A stretch of DNA of 33,141 nucleotides from Actinomycetes bacterium (lineage in GTDB: Bacteria; Actinomycetota; Actinomycetes; Actinomycetales; Demequinaceae), in contig JAUIBG010000006.1 in the NCBI GenBank assembly GCA_030428165.1, positions 1-33,141 on the forward strand. The letters run 5' to 3'. Shown here one piece after another: positions 1 through 10,100 of the stretch (its first letter is position 1; every line of letters begins with the position of its first letter). Position numbers and translations under genes: made by a program. The notes beneath the pieces were generated by a model. That model did not search any database. It was not told the origin of the DNA and saw nothing but the letters and a program-made list of their open reading frames with translations.

Positions 1-139
1 CACGCTCGCGCTGACCAACCGCGGAGGCGCGACCGCCGACGAGATCGTCGCCCTCGCTCGCCGCATCCGCGACGGCGTCCGCGAGGCCTTCGGCATCACG
101 CTGGTGCCGGAGCCCGTCGCGGTCGGCATCGAGATCTGA
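1..139 (+). CDS. murB: UDP-N-acetylenolpyruvoylglucosamine reductase (MurB), C-terminal end
   Basis: Only the last 45 codons are in the window; the reading frame begins at base 2 and ends with TGA at 137-139. The tail reads [20 protein letters not shown] and then a [14 protein letters not shown] segment. This matches the C-terminal substrate-binding part of MurB, where an asparagine-arginine-glycine loop is followed by a helix and the conserved LVPEP strand. MurB is the cytoplasmic flavoenzyme that reduces the enolpyruvyl group of UDP-GlcNAc-enolpyruvate with NADPH to give UDP-MurNAc. The FAD domain lies outside the window. The next gene starts 23 bases downstream on the same strand, so the two may be cotranscribed. 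Confidence 0.85.
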   Translation, partial: TLALTNRGGATADEIVALARRIRDGVREAFGITLVPEPVAVGIEI

Positions 140-162
140 TCAGCCCTTCGAAGGGAGCCCCC

Positions 163-1506
163 ATGTCGCCTGACGACATCCGCACCGCCGTCGCCGGGCT
201 CATGCCCGGTGTGATCGCCGACCTCGAGGAGCTCATCGCCGTCCCGTCGGTGTCGTTCCCCGGCTACCCGGAGGAACCCGTCCAGCGCATGGCGGAGCTC
301 ACCGTCGAGAAGTTCAGGGCCGCAGGCTTCGAGGACGCCCGCCTGATGGACGTGCCCAGCGGATACCCGCCCATCTACGGCGAGCTTCCCGGGCCCGATG
401 GCGCTCCCGTCGTCGTGCTGTACGCGCACTACGACGTGCAGCCCGCGCATGAGTCGCAGGGCTGGACCACCGATCCGTTCACGCCCACCCGCAAGGACGA
501 CGGCCGCCTCTACGGGCGCGGCGCGTCGGACGACAAGAGCGGCATCGCCACTCACCTCGGCACCCTGCGGGCCTTCGACGGGCGCCCGCCCGTCACCATC
601 CGCCTGATCGTCGAGGGCATGGAGGAGACGGAGAGCAACCTCGAGGCGTTCGTCGAGGCGCACCCCGAGCTGTTCCGGTGCGACGTCTTCGTGGTGGCGG
701 ACATGGGCAACCTGCGCGTGGGAGAGCCCGTGCTGACGACGGCGCTGCGCGGCGACGTGTCGTGCGTCGTCACCGTGAGCACCCTCGAGCACCCGCTGCA
801 CTCAGGCGTGTTCGGCGGGGCCGCGCCCGACGCCATGATGGCGCTCGCGCGCCTGCTGAGCTCGCTGCAGGACGATGCCGGCGACGTGATCGTTGAGGGC
901 GTCACCGGAGGCGTGTGGGACGGCGGCGACCTGGGCGAGGATGCCTTCCGCGCCAGTGCCGACCTGCTGCCAGGCGTGGGCCTCATCGGCGTCGACCGCG
1001 TTGGCGATCGCCTCTGGGCCAAGCCGTCGATCAACGCGATCGGCATCGACACCACGAGCATCGCCCAGTCGTCGAACGTGCTGCACCCCAGCGCGAGCGC
1101 CAAGATCTCGATGCGCATCGTGCCGGGGACGGACCCCGAGCAGGAGCTCGCCGCGCTCGTGCGGCACCTCGAGACGCACGCGCCCTGGGGCGCGAGGGTC
1201 GAGGTGACCCCGATGAAGACCGCCCCCGCGTTCCTCGTGGCGACCGACGGCCCCGCCTACGCCGCCGCGCGCGAGGCGATGTCGGAGGCGTTCGGCATGC
1301 CCTGCGACGAGGCCGGCTCAGGGGGATCGATCCCGCTTCTCCAGACGCTTGCGGAGGCTTCGCCCGGTGCCGAGTTCGTGCTGTGGGGCCCCGAGGACGT
1401 GACGCTGTCGAGGATCCACGCGTCCGACGAGAGCGTGGACCCGGCCGAGATCGAGTCGATGATCGTCGCGCAGGTGCTGCTGCTCGAGAAGCTGGCAGGC
1501 CGGTAG
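163..1506 (+). CDS. M20 family metallopeptidase (dipeptidase)
   Basis: A 447-aa protein of the M20/ArgE/DapE/CPG2 family, cytoplasmic di-zinc hydrolases that cleave dipeptides or N-acyl amino acids. The expected motifs are in order: HYDVQP with metal ligand His89 and Asp91, GRGASDDK (118-125) with the bridging Asp, EGMEETES (151-158) with the catalytic and metal-binding glutamates, Asp180 in VVADMGN, LHSGVFGG in the lid domain, GGSIP, and a C-terminal HASDE that supplies the last histidine. Length and motifs are normal for the family. The ATG at 163 follows an AAGGGAG ribosome-binding site by about seven bases. It follows murB closely and is insulated downstream by a strong hairpin. The exact substrate cannot be read from the sequence; a role in peptide turnover is inferred. 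Confidence 0.88.
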   Translation: MSPDDIRTAVAGLMPGVIADLEELIAVPSVSFPGYPEEPVQRMAELTVEKFRAAGFEDARLMDVPSGYPPIYGELPGPDGAPVVVLYAHYDVQPAHESQGWTTDPFTPTRKDDGRLYGRGASDDKSGIATHLGTLRAFDGRPPVTIRLIVEGMEETESNLEAFVEAHPELFRCDVFVVADMGNLRVGEPVLTTALRGDVSCVVTVSTLEHPLHSGVFGGAAPDAMMALARLLSSLQDDAGDVIVEGVTGGVWDGGDLGEDAFRASADLLPGVGLIGVDRVGDRLWAKPSINAIGIDTTSIAQSSNVLHPSASAKISMRIVPGTDPEQELAALVRHLETHAPWGARVEVTPMKTAPAFLVATDGPAYAAAREAMSEAFGMPCDEAGSGGSIPLLQTLAEASPGAEFVLWGPEDVTLSRIHASDESVDPAEIESMIVAQVLLLEKLAGR

Positions 1507-1534
1507 CGCGATCCCGCGCGCGCGCCGGACGCGA

Positions 1535-1583
1535 CTGCGGCCCCGGGGCGCGGACTCGAGAGTCCGCACGCCCGGGGCCGCAG
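1535..1583. terminator. Bidirectional hairpin between convergent genes
   Basis: A perfect 13-bp inverted repeat (1535-1547 with 1571-1583, core GCGGCCCCGGG) encloses a second 6-bp stem (1551-1556 with 1561-1566, loop CGAG). It lies between the stop of the M20 peptidase gene and the stop of the opposing permease gene. No U tract follows on either strand, which is common in high-GC actinobacteria, so it can serve both directions. Confidence 0.75.
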
Positions 1584-1595
1584 CGTCGCGAGTGA

Positions 1596-4151
1596 CTAGC
1601 CGTCCGTGGCGATGGCCTCGAGGATGTCCATCCTCGACGCACGCCAGGCGGGCCAGATGGCGGCCACGATGCCGGCGACGAACGCGCCGACCGCGTAGAT
1701 GCCCAGCCATGCCCACGGCACGGTCGGCGTCGCGAAGCCGAACTCCTCGAGGGAGTACACGATCGCCGCGCCGATGCCGACGCCCAGGATCATGCCGGTG
1801 ATCGCGCCGAACAGGCTCATCACGACCGACTCGAGCGTGATCATGCGCCACACCTCGTTGCGCCTCAGGCCGACGGCGCGGAGCAGTCCGATCTCCCTGG
1901 TGCGCTCGGTGACGGAGAGCAGCAGGGTGTTCGCGACGCCGAGGATGGCGACGAGGATCGCCGCGCCCAGCAGGCCGGAGATGACGCCGAGCAGCAGGTC
2001 GATGGACTGGTTCGCCACCTGCTGGAGCAGGCCGGGCGGGAATGCCAGCACCGTCGGGTAGTCGGCCAGCACCGTGTTGACGTCGTCGGAGACCTCGTCG
2101 AAGCGGTCGGGGTCGTCCTCCTCGTTGATCCCCTCGTCGAAGAGCACGATCGCCTGGATGGCGGCCGCCTGCTCGCCGAACATGTCCTCGGCAGTGCCCC
2201 AGTCGACGAAGAAGTTGCCGTCTCCCTCGTTGAGGTACTCGCCGGTGACCTCGAGGTCGAAGCTGCCCTCGTCGGTGACGATCGTCACGGTGTCGCCCAC
2301 CTCGACGCCGCCCTCGACGATCGACGGGCCGACGAAGACGCCGTCGCCGATCTCGGAGACGCCGGGCTCGGAGTTGTAGGTGAACGTCTGCTCTGCGGTG
2401 TCGGTGTCGAGGTAGCTGACGAGCACGTCGTCGCCCTCGAACTGGGCGTCCGAGACTCCGATCCTCGACACGATCTCCACGCCGTCCACGCCTGCGACGT
2501 CGTCCATCGCGTCCTGCACGATCCCGTTCGGGTCCGCGCTGATGAGGAACAGCGCCGCATCGGTGCCGCCCAGCTGCTTCTCGATGATTGCCTTGGCCGA
2601 CTCCGTGAACGTCGCGACCAGGGCGAGCAGCAGCACGCCGATCATCAGCGCCGCTGCGGTGTTGCCCGAGCGACGCGGCTCGCGGTGGATGTTGTTCGCC
2701 GCGAGCTTGCCGTCGATGCCGAACGTCCTGGTGAGGATGCCGCGCAGGCCGAACGCCAGCGGGACGAGCACCTGGGCTGCGAGCAGCGTGACGCCGATCA
2801 CGAGGACGGCGGCGCCGACTCCCACGTAGATGTACGGGTCGCTGAGGTCCATGAACAGGCCGGCGACGATCACCAGGATGCCCAGCAGGGTCAGGGCGAT
2901 GCCCATGACGTTGCGCATCCTCAGCGGCTTGCGCATCTGCGTGCCGGCCTCGCGGAGCGCCTCCATGGGCGAGATCGTCGCCGCGTGGATCGCGGGCGCG
3001 AGCGCCGCGACCAGGGTGACCGTGATGCCCAGGATGTAGCTCCACATCACGGCGTCCCAGGGAACGATCAGCGCCCCGAGGATGTCGCCGTTGACCAGCT
3101 CGACCAGGGTGCCCAGGCCGAACGCGAGCGCCCAGCCCAGCAGGATGCCGAGCGTGGAGGCGACGATCGCGATGACGAGCGCCTCGAAGAGGATCATCGT
3201 GGTGACCTGGCGGCCGGTCATGCCGATCGCCCGCAGCAGGCCGAACTCCCTGGTGCGCTGCGTCACGATGATGCGGAACGTGTTGAGGATGATGTACGAG
3301 CCGACGAAAAGCGCGATCACGGCGAAGGCGATCGTGAAGATGTCGATGTACTCGAGCGCGCTGTCGAGCGCCTCCGCGCTCTCCGCCGCCAGGTCCTCGC
3401 CCGTGATGGCGCGGGTGCCGTCAGGCAGGACCTCCTGCACGGCAGGCACGACATCGGCCGGGTCCTCGCCGTCGGCGACCTTGACGCCGATGCTCTGGTA
3501 GCCGGTCTTGCCGACCATCTCGTGGGCGGCGTCCTCCGTGATGAAGGCGAGCGTCGCGCCCTGGAGGTTGTTGTCGTCGCCGAACCGGACGGTGCCGACG
3601 AGCTCGAACGGTGTCGCGCCGGAGGCGGACAGGACCGAGACGGTGTCGCCCACCTCGTAGCCGAGCGCCTCGACCGCGTCGAAGTCCATGACGATCTCGT
3701 CGTCGGACGTCGGGGCCGAGCCCTCCTCGAGCGTGGCCCTGTCGAACTTCTCGTCGCCGGTCCAATTGAACAGCTGGGTCGGGGGCCCGAACTGGGCGAG
3801 CGGGTCGGTGGGGTCGGCGTCCTTCGCGAGGATCGCAGCGGTGTCGACCTGGACCGATCCCGCGGCGCCGCCGACCCCGGCGACGCCCTCGATGGCGGTC
3901 ACGTCGTCGGAGGTGAAGAGGAAGTCGCCGGACGTGAAGTCCTGCTCCTCGTCGCTGTCGGCAGGCTCGGCCTGCACGACGATGTCGGAGCCTCCGTAGA
4001 TGTCGTCGAACAGGCCGGTGAAGCCGTTCGAGAGGGCTGCGGTGAGCGTCTGCGTCGTGGAGACGAGCATCACGCCCAGCGCGACCGCGATCGCGGTCAG
4101 CAGGAGCCGCTTCGGATTATGCCGAACCGACTTGAGAGCAAATGTGAGCAT
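1596..4151 (-). CDS. ABC transporter permease, MacB/FtsX family, two FtsX domains
   Basis: An 851-aa membrane protein. A first transmembrane helix (about 14-34) is followed by a large acidic extracytoplasmic MacB_PCD-like domain (about 40-268). An FtsX domain (about 272-395) carries the coupling sequence TREFGLLRAIGMTGRQ. Further helices (about 415-435, 441-465 and 498-516) lead to a second extracytoplasmic domain (about 520-725) and a second FtsX domain with TREIGLLRAVGLRRNEV. The two halves are a tandem duplication, so one polypeptide provides both permease halves. The ATG at 4149-4151 lies six bases downstream of the stop of its ATPase gene and has no clear Shine-Dalgarno, so translation is probably coupled. 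Such type VII ABC exporters do mechanical work on lipoproteins or export or detoxify peptides and drugs. The substrate here is unknown. The two-component system next door hints at a cell-envelope stress response. Confidence 0.9.
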   Translation of the reverse strand: MLTFALKSVRHNPKRLLLTAIAVALGVMLVSTTQTLTAALSNGFTGLFDDIYGGSDIVVQAEPADSDEEQDFTSGDFLFTSDDVTAIEGVAGVGGAAGSVQVDTAAILAKDADPTDPLAQFGPPTQLFNWTGDEKFDRATLEEGSAPTSDDEIVMDFDAVEALGYEVGDTVSVLSASGATPFELVGTVRFGDDNNLQGATLAFITEDAAHEMVGKTGYQSIGVKVADGEDPADVVPAVQEVLPDGTRAITGEDLAAESAEALDSALEYIDIFTIAFAVIALFVGSYIILNTFRIIVTQRTREFGLLRAIGMTGRQVTTMILFEALVIAIVASTLGILLGWALAFGLGTLVELVNGDILGALIVPWDAVMWSYILGITVTLVAALAPAIHAATISPMEALREAGTQMRKPLRMRNVMGIALTLLGILVIVAGLFMDLSDPYIYVGVGAAVLVIGVTLLAAQVLVPLAFGLRGILTRTFGIDGKLAANNIHREPRRSGNTAAALMIGVLLLALVATFTESAKAIIEKQLGGTDAALFLISADPNGIVQDAMDDVAGVDGVEIVSRIGVSDAQFEGDDVLVSYLDTDTAEQTFTYNSEPGVSEIGDGVFVGPSIVEGGVEVGDTVTIVTDEGSFDLEVTGEYLNEGDGNFFVDWGTAEDMFGEQAAAIQAIVLFDEGINEEDDPDRFDEVSDDVNTVLADYPTVLAFPPGLLQQVANQSIDLLLGVISGLLGAAILVAILGVANTLLLSVTERTREIGLLRAVGLRRNEVWRMITLESVVMSLFGAITGMILGVGIGAAIVYSLEEFGFATPTVPWAWLGIYAVGAFVAGIVAAIWPAWRASRMDILEAIATDG

Positions 4152-4157
4152 CGTGGA

Positions 4158-4904
<747 letters not shown>

Positions 4905-4990
4905 GGTCTCCTCTTTACATGTCGGGGAACGTGGCAAGTCTTGTCCAGGGCCGCGGGGAGGCGCCATCGGCCGCAAGGACGGTTTCGGGG

Positions 4991-5008
4991 CATCGTCCAT
5001 GGGGATGA
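4991..5008 (-). promoter_or_regulatory. Candidate response-regulator operator upstream of the ABC operon
   Basis: The stretch CATCGTCCATGGGGATGA is an imperfect inverted repeat. It matches the site at 7101-7118 (CATCGTCCGAGGGGACGA) at 15 of 18 positions. One copy precedes the ABC operon and the other precedes the kinase-regulator operon. Autoregulating NarL-type regulators commonly bind such paired sites. That the adjacent regulator binds here is an inference. Confidence 0.5.
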
Positions 5009-5024
5009 CCTCGGGGACATCCCC
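5001..5024 (-). terminator. Possible terminator of the two-component operon
   Basis: GGGGATG (5001-5007) pairs with CATCCCC (5018-5024) across a 10-base loop, about 60 bases beyond the stop of the response regulator. The stem overlaps the candidate operator, so the same DNA could be a binding site, a terminator, or both. There is no U tract and the stem is short, hence low confidence. Confidence 0.3.
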
Positions 5025-5085
5025 CGGGGGAGGCGCCGATGCCGGAGGCGACCAGGAGCATCGGCCCTGGTAGCGAGCCCGGCGG

Positions 5086-5790
5086 CTAGGAGGAGAGGTC
5101 GGCGGAGCCGGGCGTGACGAGCCCGGACTCGTACGCCTCCACGACCGCCTGCACGCGGTCGCGCACGCCCAGCTTGCTGAGGATGTGGCTGACGTGGGTC
5201 TTCACGGTCGTCGACGAGACGAAGAGCTGGGAGGCGATCTCCCGATTCGACAGGCCCCTGGCCATCAGCTGGAGCACCTCGAGCTCGCGCTCGGACAAAT
5301 CGGCCTCGAGGCCCGCCGGATCGTTCGCGGCGCCCTCGTGGGGAGCGCTCGCGGTCGCCGCAGGCAGCGTGCCCGAGGCGAAGTGCTCGATGACGCGCCT
5401 GGTCACCTGCGGGGCGAGCAGCGCCTCGCCTGCGGCGACCACGCGGACCGCCTCGACGAGGGAGTCGCCGTCGGCGCTCTTCAGCAGGAAGCCGGAGGCC
5501 CCCGCTCTCAGTGCCTCGTAGACGTAGTCGTCCTGGTCGAAGGTCGTGAGCACGATGACCCTCAGCGGCGGGTCGTCCTTGAGGAGCTCCCGCGTCGCCG
5601 TCAGGCCGTCCATGCCAGGCATGCGCACGTCCATGAGGACCACGTCGGGGGTGCGCTGAGCGACCATGGTGATCGCCTCGTGGCCGTCGGCGGCCTCGCC
5701 GACCACCTCGATGCCGTCCTCGGCGTCGAGGATCATCGTGAGCCCTGCGCGGACCATCGCCTGGTCGTCGACCACGCCCACTCGGATCAC
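5086..5790 (-). CDS. Response regulator, NarL/FixJ (LuxR HTH) family
   Basis: A 234-aa two-domain regulator. The N-terminal receiver domain (about 1-120) has the acidic pair at Asp8-Asp9, the phosphoacceptor Asp54 in VVLMDVRMPGMDG, a conserved threonine in VIVLTTFD and the lysine in FLLKSADGD. A linker of about 40 residues leads to a LuxR-type helix-turn-helix (about 165-228) with LSERELEVLQLMARGLSN and the recognition helix around SSTTVKTHVSHIL. It overlaps the upstream kinase gene by four bases (ATGA), so the pair is translationally coupled. The likely targets are its own operon and the adjacent ABC exporter, because both carry the same inverted repeat. Confidence 0.95.
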   Translation of the reverse strand: MIRVGVVDDQAMVRAGLTMILDAEDGIEVVGEAADGHEAITMVAQRTPDVVLMDVRMPGMDGLTATRELLKDDPPLRVIVLTTFDQDDYVYEALRAGASGFLLKSADGDSLVEAVRVVAAGEALLAPQVTRRVIEHFASGTLPAATASAPHEGAANDPAGLEADLSERELEVLQLMARGLSNREIASQLFVSSTTVKTHVSHILSKLGVRDRVQAVVEAYESGLVTPGSADLSS

Positions 5791-7067
5791 CTGCCTGCTC
5801 CCTTCACGGCTGCCTGGGCGGCGCCCACCTGGTCGTCGCCCGAGGCCAGCACCGCCCTGACACGGTAGCCCCCGCCGCGGCGCAAGCCGTGCTCGAACGT
5901 CCCGCCCACCGCCTGCACGCGCTCGCGCATGCCCGTGAGCCCATGGCCGCCCGAGAGCTGCACCGCCTCCTCGACGGCTCCGCGGCCGTCGTCCTCGACG
6001 ACGATCTCGACGTGGTCGCTCTCGCGCCTCACCTCGACGGTGGCGTGCGCGCCGGGCCCCGCATGCTTGAGGGCGTTCGTCAACGCCTCCTGCACGATCC
6101 GGTAGGCCTGCACCTCGACGCCGGCCGGCACGTGCGCGTTTCCCGCGATCTCGAGCCTGACCGGCAGGCCCGCCTGCTCGACGTGCGCGGCGAGCGCGGG
6201 CAGCGCGGCCAGCGACGGCATTGGCGCGTGCGACTCGTCGATGACGATGGGGCCCTGCTGGCCCGTCCCTCCGCCGCCGGCGATCGCACGCTCGCTCTCG
6301 GCGCGCTCCGCCGCCTCCTCCTCGGAGGTGCGCAGGACGCCGATCATGCGCTGCATCTCGGCGAGCCCGGTGCGGCCCGAGTCGGAGATCGTCGCGAGCG
6401 CGCGCTGGATGCGCGGGTCGGCGTCCTTGGCGAGACGCCTCGCGCCCTCGGCCTGGAGCGTCATCACGGTGACCTCGTGCGCGACCACGTCGTGGAGCTC
6501 CCTCGCGATCCTGGCGCGCTCGGCGCGGACCGCATCGGCCGCGGCTTCCTCGGCGGCGAGCGCCTTCCTGGCGTGCCTGACCTCCAGCTCGGTGAACCTC
6601 TCACGGCGGATGCGGTCGGCGCGGCCGAACGCGAACGGCACCGCGACCACGAGCGCCACCATGAGCACGGCGGCGAGCGGGATGTCCTCGTAGACGAAGT
6701 GGCCGATGAGGGTCCAGCCCGCGCTGATCGCCAAGAGGAGCGCCGCGTGGAGGTAGGCGCGGCGCTTGGGCACCAGCGAGCCGACGCCGTAGAAGGCGAT
6801 GAACAGCGCGATGCCAGTGAGTCCGGTCGAGTAGTTGAGCCCGACGTAGACGATCCACGCCATCGTGCTGATCCAGGCGACCGCGAGCGGGAAGCGGGAG
6901 CGGTAGGTGAGCGGCAGGATCGCGACGGCCAGCAGCGCGTAGCCCGGGGCGTCCATCTGCTTGGACGCGAGATTGCCGATCTCGACGGTGAGGGACCAGG
7001 CGATCGCGATCGCGAAGAGGCCGAGCACGATCAGGACGTCCGAGCCGGCGGGGCGCAGGGACTTCAT
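5787..7067 (-). CDS. Sensor histidine kinase, NarL-partner (HisKA_3) type
   Basis: A 426-aa membrane kinase. Four to six hydrophobic helices fill residues 10-150 with very short loops, so sensing is probably within the membrane or by contact with a membrane protein, as in intramembrane-sensing kinases. A HisKA_3 domain follows, with phosphoacceptor His192 in RELHDVVAHEVTVMTLQAEG. The ATPase domain has an N-box (VQEALTNALKHA), a G1 box (EDDGRG) and a G2 box (GHGLTGMRERV). A Gly/Glu-rich linker of about 45 residues sits between the two. No Shine-Dalgarno precedes the ATG at 7065-7067. Instead TAGATT ends six bases upstream, so the mRNA is probably leaderless. The substrate of the neighbouring exporter is a plausible but untested signal. 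Confidence 0.93.
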   Translation of the reverse strand: MKSLRPAGSDVLIVLGLFAIAIAWSLTVEIGNLASKQMDAPGYALLAVAILPLTYRSRFPLAVAWISTMAWIVYVGLNYSTGLTGIALFIAFYGVGSLVPKRRAYLHAALLLAISAGWTLIGHFVYEDIPLAAVLMVALVVAVPFAFGRADRIRRERFTELEVRHARKALAAEEAAADAVRAERARIARELHDVVAHEVTVMTLQAEGARRLAKDADPRIQRALATISDSGRTGLAEMQRMIGVLRTSEEEAAERAESERAIAGGGGTGQQGPIVIDESHAPMPSLAALPALAAHVEQAGLPVRLEIAGNAHVPAGVEVQAYRIVQEALTNALKHAGPGAHATVEVRRESDHVEIVVEDDGRGAVEEAVQLSGGHGLTGMRERVQAVGGTFEHGLRRGGGYRVRAVLASGDDQVGAAQAAVKGAGR

Positions 7068-7073
7068 CCGCCC

Positions 7074-7103
7074 AATCTAGGGGGAGGGGAGCAGGCGGGT
7101 CAT
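7074..7103 (-). promoter_or_regulatory. Promoter of the kinase-regulator operon, leaderless
   Basis: Reading the minus strand, a -10 element TAGATT (7079-7074) is followed by GGGCGG and then the ATG, placing the expected transcription start on the A of the start codon. A weak -35 element, ATGACC (7103-7098), lies 18 bases upstream of the -10. It touches the inverted repeat at 7102-7119, a good position for an activator site. Confidence 0.6.
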
Positions 7104-7119
7104 CGTCCGAGGGGACGAT
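7102..7119. promoter_or_regulatory. Candidate operator, inverted repeat, upstream of the two-component system
   Basis: ATCGTCC, four bases (GAGG), then GGACGAT form a perfect 7-bp inverted repeat. It is 35 bases from the kinase start and abuts its -35 region. The sequence recurs, slightly degraded, upstream of the ABC operon at 4991-5008. It also lies about 50 bases upstream of the divergent FHA-FtsK gene, which could share the control. Confidence 0.55.
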
Positions 7120-7168
7120 CGCGCGGGCGTCGCTCCCAGCCTCGCGGCCGAGGCTCCCGTCCACATCC

Positions 7169-10100
7169 GTGTTCGTGCTTCTGGTGTGCGCGCCGCGAGC
7201 AGACGATGCTCACGTGGTGCGGTGGCGAGTCGAGGTGCAGGACGACCGCTCGGTCGCCAGGCTCGTGGATCTCGAGGCCGAGGGCGCGGTCACGGCGGGG
7301 GACGTCCTGAACGCACTCGCCTCGCGGGGATGGACGGCTGACGGCGTTGAGTCGTCCGCACTCGAGCTCTCGCGTCCGCATGAGCCTGGATCGGCGCCCA
7401 TCGTGGTGGCGTGGCGCGACGACGTCGGCTCGCTCCTGACGTCGGGGGACCGGTTGCGCGCGGTCCCGGCGGGCACGGCCGATGCCCGGGCTTCTCCGCT
7501 CGCGACCGTCACGGTCGTGTCCGGTCCCGACCGTGGCCTCTCCGTCGGCCTGGGTCGCGGGGAGCACGGCATCGGCAGCGGCTCCGTTGCGGTGCGACTG
7601 TCGGACCCGGCCGTCGCGGCGTGCCATGCCGTACTGGCGGTCGGCGGCGGTGCGCTCGATCCGGTCGAGATCGTGGATTCCGGCTCGGCGACCGGGATCC
7701 TCGTCGACGGCGTGTTCGCGGTCCGTGCGCGCGTCAGCGACCGTGCGATCGTCGCCCTGGGGTCCACCGTGCTCGAGGTCGAGTCCTCGCAGCGGCGGGA
7801 CGCGGAGGCCGTCAGCAGGGGAGCCGTGCCCGTGACGCGCAACCGGCTTCCCGTGCCGCCATGGGACCCGCCCTCGATCGAGCTGCCGCGACTCGCGGTC
7901 CCGCCGCCGCGCGCCGGCCTCCCGCGGCTCGCGATGCTCGCGCCCGCCCTGCTCGGGGTCGGCATGTTCGCGATGACGGGACGAGCGACGTCGCTGCTCC
8001 TGGTCGCCATGAGCCCGCTGCTGGCCGGCGCCTCGGTGCTGGACGGGCGCCTCGCCATGCGCCGCTGGGCGAGGCGGGCGCGCGAGGCGTTCGGCGCGCA
8101 GCTCGAGCAGGTTGAGACGCGCATCGCCGCCGCTCAAGCCCGAGAGAGGCGGCGATGGGAGGCCGTCCTCCCGCCCCTCGCCGCGGTTGCCGACGCAGTC
8201 GTGGCGCGCGGGCCGCTGCTGTGGTCGACGTCCGCGCTCGCCGAGCACTTCCTCGTGCTGAGGGTCGGCACCGGCGCGCGCGAGTCCGACCTGCGGGTGG
8301 AGGTGCCCGACGTCGATCGCGACGCCGCGGCGCTCGCGGGCATCGATCTTGACCGTCGCGACGCGGCCGTCGAGCATGCCGGCACGCTCGATGCCGCCCC
8401 TGTCCCGATCGCGCTCGCGGACGTCGGAGCCGCTGCTGTGGTCGGGCCGCAGCGCGAGGTAGAGGGCGCCGCTCGCGCCATGCTCGTGAGGCTCGCCGCG
8501 ACCCACGCGCCGAGCGAGACGGCGATCGCCGCATTCCTGAGCCCCGCCGCGGCGATGCGCTTCGAATGGCTCGCCTGGCTCCCTCACGTGGGGACGACCG
8601 GCACCGTCCTCGGGTGCGCGCCCGTAGCCGCAGATGACGGCGTTGAGCTGCTCGACGCACTCGAGCGCCTTGTCGCTCGGCGGCTCGCGAGCGGAGCCTC
8701 GGCACCCGCGGTCGTCGTGCTCGTCGACGACGGCAGCCCGGCGGACCGCGCTCGACTCATCCGCCTGGCCGGCTCGGGCGCCGCGGCCGGCGTCCACCTG
8801 CTGTGGGTCGCTGCGGACGACACGCGTGTGCCCGCGGCCTGCGGAGCGGTGGTGCGCGTGACGACCGGCGCGGCGCGCATCCTGGATCACTCAACCGGGG
8901 CGGCAAGGGATGCCGTCGAGCCGGACCTGCTCGCGCTCGACGCGGCCGCCAGGCTCGCCCGTTGCCTGGTCGCCGTGCGTGACGACGGCATCCCTGATGA
9001 GGTGGGGAGCGAGCCGCCGCGGACCATCGGGCTCTCCGAGCTGCACAGCCGTGCGGGCCTCACCGCGATGGCGCTCGCCGCGGGCTGGGGTGCGGCACGA
9101 GCCGAGGGAGCGGCTCCGCTCGCCTCGCTGCGCGCGCTCGTGGGACGCGGGGCTGAGGGGCCGGAGTACCTCGACCTCGCCACGGACGGTCCGCACGCGC
9201 TCGTCGGCGGTACCACCGGCTCGGGCAAGTCGGAGTTCCTGCAGTCGTGGGTGCTCGGCATGGCCGCGGCGCATCCGCCCTCGCGCGTGACGTTCCTGCT
9301 TGTCGACTACAAGGGCGGCAGCGCCTTCGCCGACTGTGTGCGCCTTCCCCACTGCGTCGGCCTGGTGACGGACCTGACACCTGAGCTCGTGGACCGCGCG
9401 CTCGTCTCTCTGCGTGCGGAGATCCGCCGCCGTGAGGTGGTGCTCTCCGAGGCAGGCGCCGCGGATCTGGAGGGCCTGCTGCGCTCCGGCGGGGAAGCCC
9501 CGCCCAGCCTCGTGATCGTCGTGGACGAGTTCGCCGCGCTCTCGCAGGAGGTGCCGGCGTTCGTCGACGGGATGGTGGACATCGCGCAGCGCGGGCGCTC
9601 GCTCGGGGTTCACCTGATCCTCGCGACTCAACGTCCCGCCGGCGTGATCCGGGACAGGATCAGGGCCAACACGAACCTCAGGATCGCTCTGCGCATGGCG
9701 GATGAGGCCGACTCGATCGACGTGCTGGGCACTCCCGATGCCGCACGCCTGGACCGCTCGGTCCCTGGACGGGTGCTCGCCCGCACCGGGCCTGGCGTCG
9801 TCCGGTGCTTCCAGGCGGCATTCGCCGGGTCGAGCGTCGAGGATCGGGCCCGGCCGGCCGTGACGCTGTGCGACGCCGGCTCCTCCTCTTGGACCTCTGC
9901 CGGGTCGCAGCCGCTCTCCGCCGCGCTCGTGCCGCATGACCGTCCGTCCGATGCGAGGACAGCGGTGGAGGCGATGGGGCGCGCGGCCGCCGACCTGCGG
10001 CTGCCGCCACCTCGACGGCCGTGGTGCGAGCCACTGGAGGCCGGCGGCGACGTCTTCGAACTCTCTTCGAACGCCGGTGAGCCGTGCATCGGCCTCGTCG

